This document shows, one piece after another, positions 23,744 to 36,400 of a stretch of 64,000 nt of DNA (the stretch's first letter is position 1; every line of letters starts with the position of its first letter). The notes under the pieces are model-generated. The model was not told the DNA's origin, ran no database searches, and saw only the letters and a list, made by a program, of their open reading frames with translations. Position numbers and translations under genes: made by a program. The stretch is from Molossus alvarezi (lineage: Eukaryota > Chordata > Mammalia > Chiroptera > Molossidae), in contig CM073891.1 in NCBI GenBank assembly GCA_037176705.1, forward strand, positions 95,353,827 through 95,417,826, in the 5' to 3' direction.

Positions 23744-24003
23744 CTTTGTTTTTTCAAAGGGAAACTACTTACAAGGTGGATGTTTAAACTGTAATTCCTT
23801 GTCAGCCTACAGTTATATAGATAAAGGAAATGGGTGAACATTTCTCACCATAAAAATGGAAAGTCTGATATTCTACCATACTTATTTTATAAATAAGTAA
23901 TAATATTTGGGATTATAGAAAATCAATATTTTAACTGGGTGTGAGCTTTTTAAATTATTAAGCATACTGCCTCTTGAATTAACTACCTTTCTTTTTCTTT
24001 AAG

Positions 24004-24235
24004 ATCTGATTATCATGGACCTGCGACAGTTTCTTATGTGCCTGTCCCTGTGCACAGCCTTTGCCTTGAGCAAACCCACAGAAAAGAAGGACCGCGTACA
24101 TCATGAGCCTCAGCTCAGTGACAAGGTTCACAATGATGCTCAGAGTTTTGATTATGACCATGATGCCTTCTTGGGTGCTGAAGAAGCAAAGACCTTTGAT
24201 CAGCTGACACCAGAAGAGAGCAAGGAAAGACTCGG
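24004..24235 (+). CDS. CALU: CALU exon 2 (start codon exon)
   Basis: Acceptor ctttctttttctttaag, then 11 nt of 5' UTR and the ATG at 24015. It encodes residues 1-73 and two bases of codon 74: the signal peptide [19 protein letters not shown], then the acidic pro-region through [18 protein letters not shown]. Donor ctcgg/gtaagg. Confidence 0.97.
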
Positions 24236-27200
24236 GTAAGGTGTCAGCTCTCAAGGGTCTAGTTAGGATAATGACATTTCTTTATAAGTTAGCTCATTCT
24301 TTTTTTCTTACTGACTCAGTCACCCAGTAAAGCATTGTTGAACTACATTTTATGAAAGCTAATCACAGAGTTGCTACCACTAAAATTTAATTAACACTTG
24401 CTATCATACATTTCTCCATTGAATAACTGTTTTTATCTCACTCTATAAAGCAAAGTCATTTTTGCATAAAAGTGCCAAATATTAAAGGACCCAGCTTGAT
24501 CCCAAAGGAACATTACCTAGTAGGGGAAGTAATGGGGGTGGGGGTGCTTCTCATCTTTGCCTCTTTTAATTTTTTTTTTCTTTATTGATTTCAGAGAGAG
24601 AGCAAGGGAGAGGGAGAAAGAGATAGAAACATCGATGAGAGAGAACATCGATTGGCCGCCTCCTGCATGCCCCACACTGGGGATCAGGCCCACAACCTGG
24701 GCATGTGTCCTGACTGGGAATCAAACCGGTGACCCCTTGGTGCATGGGTTGACGTTCATCCACTGAGCCACACCGGCCGGGCACCCCTTTTAATTTTTAA
24801 AAACCATTCCTGACCTATTCACTGTTGCCCACGCCAAGTGTTTAAGTGGATAATAAACTGCAAATTAAACCCCTGGACTAACTTTTATAAAGTTTATGAT
24901 TTCCTAGAATGCCCCTCGCCTTCTTTGTTTTCATTCTCTGATAGTTGCTTAATTAAAAACAAAACCAGCTCTGGCCAGTGCTGTTAGAGCACCAAAGGGT
25001 CTCAGGTTGGATTCCCAGTCAAGGGCATGTACCTGGGTTGCAGGTTCATTCCCCACCATGGTTGGGGCATGTGCTGGAGACAACCAATCGATGTGTCTCT
25101 CACATTGATGTTTCTCTCTCCCCTTCCCTCCTTTCCTTCCTCTCGCTCTAAAAATCAATGGAAAAATATCCTCGGGTTAGGATTAACAACAACAACAAAA
25201 AACCAATCTTGCCTTTTAGAAGATTGTAAAGGTAATGGTCTTAATGTCAGAGTGTGAGTTGCTGTTTCAGTAACAACTGGGCCATAGTCAGGCTCCATGG
25301 CTCTCTCAACCAGTGTCTTTTTACCTAAAGCATTGATTTGGTAGAGTCCCAGTTGATTATTTCTTTTTTTTTTTTTTTATCCTCACCTGAGGATATTTTT
25401 CCATTTTTTGTACAGATAGAGTCGGAGAGAGAGAAACATTGATGTGAATGGACACATCGAGTGGCTGCCACCGGCACAACCAACCAGGGCCGGGGACAAA
25501 CTGCAACCGAAGTACGTGCCCTTAGCTGGAACCGAACCCGGGTCTCTCTGGACCGCAGGCCGATGCTCTAACCGCTGAGCCAAACTGGCCAGGGCGCAGT
25601 TGATTATTTCTAACTGAGGATCTGAGAATGTCTTTTGGCTCTTCCAAAGCCTTGGTTTTAAAGGAAATGCAGGATAATTTAATGAGCATTTTCTCCTCAG
25701 CGATCGTAGTTTCTGAACTTCAAGAGATTTTTTGGAAAGTTGTATCACACAGTAACTTCCAGAAATATTTTATTGTCATGGATAGTGCTGTGATTAGGAG
25801 ACATTATAATTATAGGGTTTGTTTTGAGTGATATATTAGGATAAATTTATTTTATTTTTTCTACAGTATTTTATTATTTTTTTTTATCCTCACCTGAGGA
25901 CATTTTTGCGTTTATCTTCAGACAGAGCGGGAGGGAGAGAGAGAGAAACAGCGATGTGAGAGAGACACATCGAGTGGTTGCCACCCACACAACCCCAACT
26001 GGGGCTGGGGACAAACTGCAACCGAGGTACATTCCCTTAGCGGGAACCAAACCCGGGACTCTCTGGTGCATGGGCCAACACTCTAACTGCTGAGCCAAAC
26101 TGGCCAGGGCTATAATATTTTATTCTTAAACACTAACAGAAATAATAAAAAGATTTTTCTATGTAGAATGAGAAACTATCCTAAAACACTTGAAAGTAGA
26201 TAGAAAAACAAGTAATATTAAAGAGTCAGTCTTCTCTTAGGTTGCTAACTTTGAGAGATCATGCTCACTTTTCATTTTAATCTTATAAATGTGCTAACAT
26301 TCCTGACTGAAAACACAGCTACATGAAGTGTTCTCAGTCTTCATGTCTTGCCTGTTAATAATGTGCATGTCCAACCCACATTTTGTCTACACATATCTCT
26401 CCGCAGAATTACTTTTAAATAATGAAGGGCCCTTAGGCTGTTCTGGCTCTGTGCGGATAGTGCAATGGCTCTGCTAGCAGCTTTCAGTAGAGAATATATT
26501 CTTTTTTGTCTTCAGTAGATATCAAAAGTTCAACACATGAGCAGATTCCATATTTAATTAGAATAAGATCATGTTTTTTATGGAATGTATGAATAGCCAA
26601 GTACTATTTGCCTCTCCCAAATTTTGGAAATAATGACAAACATCCCCAGTTTAAAAGGTGACATGCTGTTGCATTGGAAGGGAGGGAGAGGGAGACAGAC
26701 ACCCAGAAACAAACCAGTTGGTTACCTCTGGCACTCGCCCTGACCAGGACTGGGTATTGAGCCTGCAATCCTGGTATGTGTTCTTGACCAGGAATTGAAC
26801 CCAAGACCCTTTGGAGCATGGGCCAAGGGCCCCTGACATTTCTAAACATTGTTTTAGCAAGTGACTATACCTCAAATGTTGGAAACAACAGATTCCCTCT
26901 CTTTCATCTATTCTAAAAGGCAAGTAATTATTAGGAGACACTATCATTGCTCATACCTGTAGCTGAAAAAATTGACTTTTTTTAATCCTCACCTGAGGAT
27001 ATGTTTTTATTGATTTTTTTTTTAGGATGGGGAGGGGGGGAAGGGAGAGATTGACAGAGACAGAGATATCAATGTGAGAAACATTGATCAATTGCCTCCT
27101 GTACACACCGTGACTGGGGATCAAACCCAAAACCTAGGTATGTGCCCTGACCAGGAATTGAACCTGCAACCTTTCGGTGTATGGGACAATGCCTCAATTA

Positions 27201-27438
27201 ACTGAGCCACCTGGCCAGGGCAAACAAAATTCACTACTATTTTAAAATCTTTAGTATTAATATCTAAAAGACCACAGGAAGCCCTGGCCAGTTTGGCTCA
27301 GTGGTTAGAGCATTGGCCTGCGGTCTAGAGAGACCCGGGTTCGGTTCCCGCTAAGGGCACATACCTCGGTTGCAGTTTGTCCCCGGCCCTGGTCGGTCAT
27401 GCGGGTGGCAGCCACTCGATGTGTTCCTTTCACATCGA

Positions 27439-27480
<42 letters not shown>

Positions 27481-30400
27481 CCTCTCTCTCCCTCCCACTC
27501 TACCTGAACAAAAAATGGAAAAATGTCCTCGGGTGAGGATAAAAAAATAAATAAATAAATAAAATAAAAGACCACAGGAAGCATTTTAAAACACTTTTTA
27601 TATGAAGTTTTAATTCCTTTTTTTATTAAAAATGTTGACAAGTAGAACATTTTTCTTATGAGTTTATTCACAACTCCACCCTCCAAGAAGTCTAAGTTTC
27701 CTTTTTTTTTTTTCTCGTTAATCCTCACTGGAGGATATTTTTTCATTGATATTTAGAGTGGGAAGGGGGAGGAGGAGGAGGAGGAAGAGGAGAGAGAGAG
27801 AGAGAGAAGAAAAGAAACATCAGTGTGAGAGAGGCACATTGATTGGTTGCCTCCCACATGACCCTGACTGAAGCCAGGATCGAACCAGAATAGAACCTGC
27901 AACCCAGATATGCGCCCTTGATCGGAATAGAACCCGCGACCCTTTGGTCCATAGACCAACATTCTAACCTCTGAGCCAAACCAACCAGGGCTAAGTGTCC
28001 TTAATTTTTACTTATGTGTCCTTCAGATGAGGATTTCTTTGTTTTGAGGTGGTGGTCTTTAATGTAAAAAAAATCTCACCTTTAATATATTTGCTGTAGA
28101 AATTAATTATAGCAGTTCATCATCCTTTTTTAAGTCACAGGCCCAGCCCCTTCAGGAGTCTAATGAAAGCTAAAGACTTCCTCAGAAAAGTACACACATG
28201 AATCTATATATAATTTTGCATGCTAAAAATTTCAGAAGTATTGTGAACCTTATTGGTGTCCACTTATTGATCCGAGTTCTTAAAAAAACAAAGGATTTGT
28301 TTTATGCCTTTTGAAATGTTGAGGCATGTGTTACGTCTTAGGAGAAATAACATAATCTCTACTAAGTGCACTGTGTCTATCCTGGAATAAATGCTTATTT
28401 AGTGGTGTCAACTGCATTTGTGGTGTTCTCCAGGGTCGGAATACAACACCATTAGCTTCATAAATTTACACAGGCTTTTAAAGATCAGACTTCAGAGCTT
28501 CATGTCTAAAATAGGAGGTGCCCACTTCCAGTGTACTTTCATAACTACCTGTAGGCTGGATGACCAGAGAGATAAGAATGGCTTTTATATTTTTATTTAT
28601 TTTTTCTGCTTTTGTTGCTTTATTATTTATATTTCCATGACCTCTTAGAAAAGTAGACTGAGGTCAATAAAATTAGCTGACCCAGGTGAGTAGGGAAAGG
28701 AGGCCAGGGAGCCTGGCTTTTTTTAATCCTTACCCAAATTTTTTTTTTTTTTTTTTTTTTTGCATTTATCTTCAGATAGAGCGGGAGGGAGAGAAGGAGG
28801 AAGAGAGAGAGAAACATCAATGTGAGAGAGACACATTGAGTGATTGCCACCGACAAGACCCTGACCGGGGCCAGGGACAAACTGCAACCGAGGTACGTGC
28901 CCTTGGCGGGAACCGAACCTGGGTCTCTGTACCGCAGGCCGACACTCCAACCGCTGAGCCAAACCGGCCAGAGCGGCTTTTATATTTTTAAATGGTTGTG
29001 TAAAAAAATAGATGCAACTAAGTAAAAAGTCATATGGGGGCGGGGGGCAAAAGTAGGTTTACAATTGTTTCTATGGAAAATATTACAACAGCTCAGTCCA
29101 TTTGGTTCAGTTGGTTGGGTGTCGTCCCAAGCACCAAGAACTCATAGGTTCAATTCCCAGTCAGGGCACATGCCAGGGTTGCAGGCTCGATCCCTAGTAG
29201 GGGCTTTGCAGGAGGTAGCCCGACGACATTTATCTCTCGATTTTTCTTTCTCCTTCTCCCTTCCTCTCTCTGAAATCAATTTAAAAAAAGAAAACACAAT
29301 AATTAATAGATGATAACACAAGAATAAACTCATGTACTCACAACTGTAAACCTACTTTTGCCCCACCCTGTATTTACTGTCTTCAGAAAAAGGTTGCCAA
29401 CTTCTGTATTAATTTATTTGGAGTATTTTCTGTTGAAATAAATAGAATGTTGTTCAGCCACCTTCAGTGAGAAAAGCCCATCTTGAATAGTCATGTCTTT
29501 TTTTTAATCCAAGTGATCAAGGCTACTTATTATAACTTATAATAGTTTAAAACTTTCTTTTGGGCCCTGGTCAGTTTGGCTCAGCGGTTAGAGCGTTGGC
29601 CTGCGGTCCGGAGAGACCCGGGTTCGGTTGCCGCTAAGGGCACGCACCTTGGTTGCAGTTTGTCCCCAGCCCTGGTTGGGTCGTGTGGGTGGCAACCACT
29701 CGATGTGTCACTTTCACGTCGATGTTTCTCTCTCTCTCTCTCTCTCTCCCTCTCAGTCTATCTGAACAAAATATCGAAAAATGTCCTCGGGTGAGGATAA
29801 AAAAAAAAACACAAAACTTTCTTTTGGGAATGGGAGGGTTTCTGATACCTTGCCTTTTTTTCCTGAATGGTACAGTGGCACTGTTGGTAGCCAATACCAT
29901 TAGATAATTTAGAAATTTTATTTTATTTTTTTAATCCTTATCTGAGGACATTTTTCCATTTCTTGTTCAGATAGAGTGGGAGGGAGAGAGAAGAAGAGAG
30001 AGAAAGAGAGAAACATCAACATGAAAGGGACACATCGAGTGGTTGCCACCTGCATGACCCAACCAGGGCTGGGGACAGACTGCAACCGAGGTACGTGACC
30101 TTAGCGGGAACTGAACCCAGGTCTCTGGACCACAGGCCAATGCTCTAACCATTGAACCAAACCAGCCAGGGCTAGAAGTTTTAATACTGGTATAATGTTA
30201 AAATTCTACAGGGTTAAAGTTGCAAATGGCTTTTTTGTCCTGCGTCCATGTAGATGAAGTATTTATTTATTTATTTTTAATCCTCACCCAAGGATATTTT
30301 TCCATTTATCTTGAGTTAGAGTGGGAGGGAGGAAGAGAGAGAGAGAAACATCGATGTGAGAGAGTCACATCGATTGGTTGCCACCCTCACGACCTCAGCC

Positions 30401-33400
30401 AAGGCCAGGGTACATGCCCTTGGCCAAAATTGGACTCAGGACTCTGGTCCACAGGCCAGCACTTTAACCACTGACCCATAGTCGCCAGGGCAATAACGGA
30501 GGGTATTTAAGAGATGGCGTCTTGCCCTGGCCAGTTTGGCTCAGCAGTTAGAGCGTCAGCCCATGGACAGTAGAGTCTCGGGTTTGATTTCCGGTCAAGG
30601 AAATCAAGATACGTGATGTATCTTGGTTGCAGGTTCCATCCCTGGTCCCAGTCAGGTTCATGCAGGTGGCAACCAGTCTGTCTCTCTCACATAGATGTTT
30701 CTATTTCTTTTCCCCTTCCCACTCTAACAGTCAATGGAAAAATATTCTTGGGTGAGGATTAAAAGAGAGAGCGAGAGAGAGATGGCTTCTTACTTTACTG
30801 TTTCTTTTTACGTTTCAGATCAAAAGCTGTAAGATTACACATTTTCTGAAAGAAAATGCATGTTAATTATAAGATTTAAGTTATGCCTAACACCAAATCA
30901 GTATCAAGAGGAATCTTTTCTCATAGTGTTGCTCATACTCTGTGATTCTGATCACTTTCCAATGTATTCATGAAATGAACATAGACTGGGAAAAGATTAT
31001 TTGCTGCCAAGTGACAGTCTTTTTTCAATCCTGCATTTAATAAAGCATAGGAGTATGCCATGATTTCAATTCTGTTAAAATTTTTTATTTGAAGTTCCCA
31101 TTCCAGCCCTGGCCTGTGTGGCTCAGTTGGTTGGAGTGTTGTCCTGTACACTGAAACTTCTGGGGTTTGATTCCTAGCAGAGCACATTCCAAGGTTGTGG
31201 GTTGGATCTCCAATCACGGTGCGTGTATGGAAGGCAACTAGTCGATATTTCCTCTAACATCAATGTTTCTCTGGCTTTCTCCCTCTCCTCTCCTCTCTCT
31301 CTCTCTCTGAAAAATCAATAAGAATATATCCTCAGGTGAGGATTAGGAAAAAAAATTGTAAAGTTCCTATTCCAAACTGGGCCACTTACTTGTGTGACTT
31401 CATATATGTTGTCTTAGCCTCTATGAGTAGGTGATTGCATCTTTACATTGGAGTTTTCATATCATACACATATTTTGAAATCAAATTAGGATAACAGATC
31501 TAGAAAAAAGCTCATGAAAGGCAAAGTACATTGATTCTTGAACCTTCTAATTTTGCTTTATCATCTGCACACTAACCATCTCAGCTTATTAACATTCTCA
31601 TAATCAGAGATATGTGTTCTTCCCACATTATTTCCTTAGTGTTCTATTTGTGTGGTTATGTGTAGAATTCCAGTTCGACATAGTGTATAATAAAATAAGG
31701 TGCTTTTTTTTTTCTTTATTGATTTTAGAGAGGGAGAGAGATGAAAATATCGATGAGAGAGAACATTGATTGGCCATCTCCTGCATGCCCCCCATTGGGG
31801 ATCAGCCCACAACCTGGGCATGCGCCCTGACCAGGAATTAAACCAGTGACCTCTTGGTGCATGGGTCGATGCCCAACACCGGCTGGGCTAAGCTGCTTAT
31901 ATTTTTAGAATAAGCTTGGTTCTGTCTTTGTGTGCCTGTGTTTGTTTGTTTTTTAAATACTCCTGGCTTGAGGTATAAATGATTCCAGAACTATTTTTAA
32001 TAACTTCATATTTTTAACAAAAGTGTTACCTTTTTTCAAAAGGAGCTGACTGGTTTAAATTTTTGAATTTTTAGAAAACCATGTTAGTAGTTGTGATTAT
32101 ATACCAAGAAACTGAGGTTCTCCTAAAAGCAATAAAAAATACATATATAGCCCTGGTTGGTGTTGTTCAGTTGTTAGAGCACCACCCCATGCACTGAAGG
32201 GTCTCAGGTTCAGTTCCCACTCAGGACACATATTTGGGTTGCAGGTTCAATCTCCAACCATGGTCAGAGCATGTGCAGGAGGCAACCAATCAATGTGTAC
32301 CCATCGATGTTTCTCTCTCTCTCTTTCTCCCTCTCTACCTCTCTCTGTCTCCCTCCCCTTCTTCACCTCCCTCTCCCTTCTACTCTCTCTAAAAAAATCA
32401 ATGGAAAAATATCCTCAGGTAAGGATTAACAATATTATATATTTATATTACATTATGTTAATATTATTATATACACACATATAAAGATCTGCATGTTGTT
32501 TGATACAAAGAGTGGAGAACCCAGATAGGAATGGGTATTCACTCCTGAATCCCAACCATCATCTGAAACCTACCTCTATAGCAGCAGTTCTCAACCTGGG
32601 GGTCGAACGACCCTTTCACAGGGGTTCTCTAAGACGTAACAGTAGCAAAATTACAGTTATGAAGTTGCAACAAAAATAATTTTATAGTTGGGGGTCACCA
32701 CAACACGAGGAACTATATTAAAGGGTTGCGGCATTAGGATGGTTGAGAACCACTGCTCTAGAGAGAGAGGCTAGGTTTGCTTTTGGATTCAAGTGAACCA
32801 GCCATGGACTGTGCTTGCCTTTTATCCAGGTGGCCCATTACAGACCAGTAACAGGTCACTTAAGAGAAAAATTTTCAGTTGCCTATTGGATAGTTTTGTT
32901 TTGGGGACTGTTTTTATTTCCATGCTTTAACCTTGGGCAACAACACGTGTAGTCACAGCACACACCTGGCTAAATAAATCCAGAGCCTTGTGTCCTTTTA
33001 ACCTTTTGCTGGATTTCTCTGCATTTTCTACAGAAAGATTGTAAGTAAAATAGATGGCGACAAGGACGGGTTTGTCACTGTGGATGAGCTCAAAGACTGG
33101 ATTAAATTTGCACAAAAGCGCTGGATTTACGAGGATGTAGAGCGACAGTGGAAGGGGCATGACCTCAATGAGGACGGCCTCGTTTCCTGGGAGGAATATA
33201 AAAATGCCACCTACGGCTACGTTTTAGGTAGGTCCCTACTACCTGGGGGAAAAGCCTTGTGGAGCTGGCACCTTGAAACGTAACTGTTTTGTCTTGTAGA
33301 ATGATTGTAGATAAAATAGACGCGGATAAAGATGGGTTTGTGACGGAGGGGGAGCTGAAAGCCTGGATTAAGCACGCCCAGAAGAAATACATATATGACA

Positions 33401-36400
33401 ATGTTGAAAACCAATGGCAGGCGTTTGATATGAATCACGACGGCTTAATCTCCTGGGATGAGTACAGGAACGTGATTTATGGCACTGACCTGGGTAAGGG
33501 GCAAGATGTCAGCCTGGCAGAGACCATGGTCTTGAGTCAAAGAAACAAATGGGTCACGCAGTGAAGGAAAGGAAGAAACTGCGTATCTTAAATAGTTCAA
33601 TGCTGAGCTGATTTCCCTTCATTTCATTAATTTTAAATTTGTGTATTTTTAAAATTTGTTTAATTTTGGTTTTCAAAGGCCTGGCATCTTCTACATCTTT
33701 TAGCATTTCAGATATATTTTTGCCATGTTTTCTTTCTGTCATCCCTCAGAGAGACCGTTTTGGAGTAGATCTTGTTTCAAAGGCTGCATTGTTCCAACAA
33801 TGCAAAGCAAGATGCTTTGATTTTTCTCTTGACATAATCACATTAAGGTGTTGGACCTGGAATTCAAACCAAATTAGATTCCTTTGTAAGTAGTGGAAAT
33901 AGGAGGAAAATTAGTCTTTCCTTAATAAAATATACATCAACTACAACTTTCCTTGATAAAATATAACTATTTCAGTATGCCTGCTTACTGACGTTCAGAA
34001 ATGAAAATTTCCCATTTGTTTTCTCTGGCACATGAGTTTTATCAGCCTGCTTTGCAAATGCTTCAAGGCAAATAAATATGACTTTGATTGCTTTCTGTTG
34101 ATTTGGTAGCATGTGTGCTTGGGCCACCTGTTAGTAATTTTCTTTTACTTATTACACTTGCCTGCTACTGAATGCTAGGTGGCGATCTTACTGAGTTGAT
34201 GATTTAGGGTGTTTCTGTTAGTGAGATTCCTCTATTGTACATGGTTACAATTTGAGACAAAAATGTACAAATATTCCTTCTTGCATTTTTATCTCAGAAA
34301 CTGGGCAAATTTCTGGGTTAAAGCAGGCGCTTTTCACCCCTGACAGTGAATGTATAATGTTCTTTTTCCCCACTAGATAGCCAGCTGTCCATGTTAATTA
34401 CAGGACCGCATGCATTTCGAGTGAAGAGACTTTTATTTCTGTGTCAGCTTGTTCTCATTCCTAAGATTAAAGTGGCAGTCTCTCTCCAAGCTTGACACTT
34501 AGCCAAGAACCAAACATAGACTTCACCCAATTAAGAACACGTGTATTAAAAAGTCAGGGCAGATGGAGGAGTCATTCGTGCTTTTTGCTCTCTGGCTGAG
34601 ACCTAACACCCTCCTGATTTATTTGGAATTAATTATAAATACAAAACAAAGGGTAGGCTATTGGTGATCTAAACAGAACAGTGTGTTAATAAATCTCAGC
34701 TCAGACCTAGGCACTCACTGGCTGCCCAGAATGAATTTTAAGCTCTTTGGATGATTATGTGCATACAAATCTGTTGAGAGCTCTGTTAGCTAACAGGGCA
34801 AATGATTTGATGTAATGGGTATTTTTACTGACTGAGACTGCATAAGCTGAAGCACTGGCTGGAGAAACAATGTCTTTATAAGGCATCTTTCCCTGGAGGC
34901 ATGTGGGTAGACAGTACCCAGGGGATAATGAGTTGTCTTACAGAAGTGCTGAGGAGTGTTTCGTGAGTGTATTCTTGATTCGTTTTAGAGTTCAGGTATA
35001 AATCATCTTAGCTTTTAATTAAATTCTGTCATAATGAATCTGCTTTCCACCAAAGGACCGGTAACATTGTCTCTGCCACAGGTAAAATATGAAAAACAAA
35101 GATCCACCATGCCTATACCAAAACTAGATCAAGAGCCTACCCAATGCTGTGTGCAGACGGTGCTTAGGACAGATAAAGCATGTTGAACTGTGATGATAGG
35201 CACATGAGTTTAGTCATTGAAAATAAAGTTTATGCTAAAAAAGGAAAAGTTTTCATTGTGATGTATATGCATATTATCAGCCTCCTTGATTCCAGTCACC
35301 ATGTTTTACTCTAAGGAGGAAAAGAGAAAGGCTCTTGGCTAAGAATCTAGTCTTTTTTTTTTTTTTTTTTTTATGTACAAAGAGATAGCATTCTGTGGTA
35401 AGGTAGATGTCTTGAATGGCTCATTCATGGAAGTTCACTTAGTCCAACCTAATGAAGCCGATGTCCTTCACGTACTGACGGAAACACTGGTGGCACATAT
35501 TGAGGCCATATTTCCGGATCAGACGGTGCCCGTTTGAGCAGACGGGGCAAGAACGGGAACCCTGGCCGAATTTTCTCGGATGGCTCCAGTAGAGTTGCTG
35601 GTGACTCATCTTGTTCGCTCGGAAGCAACGAGGCAAAAAGCCAAGAATCTAATGTATAAGTTGTCTTCTATCTTTCTTGTTTATGTTACGTAGTTGGTAC
35701 TGAAACATTATTTGTTTAGAAGAAATAACAGTATCTGAGAAAGTTATATTTTCCTTCAATTATCCATCTATAGCCTATCATGACTTTTTTTTAAAATATG
35801 TTTTTATTGATGTTTTAGAGAAAGAGGAAGGGAGAGAGAGAGAAAAAGATCGATGTGAGAAAGAGAGACATTGCTTGGCTGCCTCCTGCACGCCTCCCAC
35901 TCGGATCAAGCCCGCAACCCAGGCATGTGCCCTGACCAGGATTGAACCAGGACCTCTCAGACCATGGGGTGATGCCCAATCCACTGAGCCACATCAGCTG
36001 GGCATGGCTTTGAATATATACATATAGGGTCCCCAAAACCTCATGATGCAGTAAGCTGTCTTACTGAGTTTTGACGCTCAACAAAGCATGAAGCTTCAAG
36101 CTGCTCAACTCTCAAAATAGAGCAATAGTTTTGTTTTGTTTTTTTTTAACTGCTTAAAGTATGGAAAGATTGAACTACAGTGTCAGAAGTTAGTAGGGTG
36201 ATGTTATTAAAGGGGTCCTGTGTGTCTTTATAAAACTAGTACAATGTCCTTTTTTACTTGGTCAGTATGTTGCAGAAACAATTATTCCTTGCCTTTAATG
36301 TGGTGTCTTAACTTTCTTACTTTCAAAGTGGTAATATTCTGTTGCTTGAATCCAAGTGGCTTATTTAATGGGGAAGAAGGCCTTTGATATCTAGCTTTTT

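Larger units (their letters stand above)
11678..24003 (+). other. CALU: CALU intron 1
   Basis: About 12.3 kb with GT-AG ends. It is filled largely with SINEs, a SPIN hAT element, two other hAT MITE-like elements, an MLT1 LTR and L1 fragments listed separately. Stretches with nothing recognised: 12160-12755, 13015-13730, 14045-14600, 15185-15700, 16740-18240, 18500-18800, 20600-21069, 22470-22990 and 23745-24003. Confidence 0.85.
24236..33033 (+). other. CALU: CALU intron 2
   Basis: 8.8 kb, GT-AG. It holds many SINEs, a mariner MITE and a SPIN element, listed individually. Nothing recognised in 24240-24570, 25600-25878, 26115-26670, 27992-28715, 30780-31100, 31360-31700, 31890-32145 and 32760-33033. 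Confidence 0.85.
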
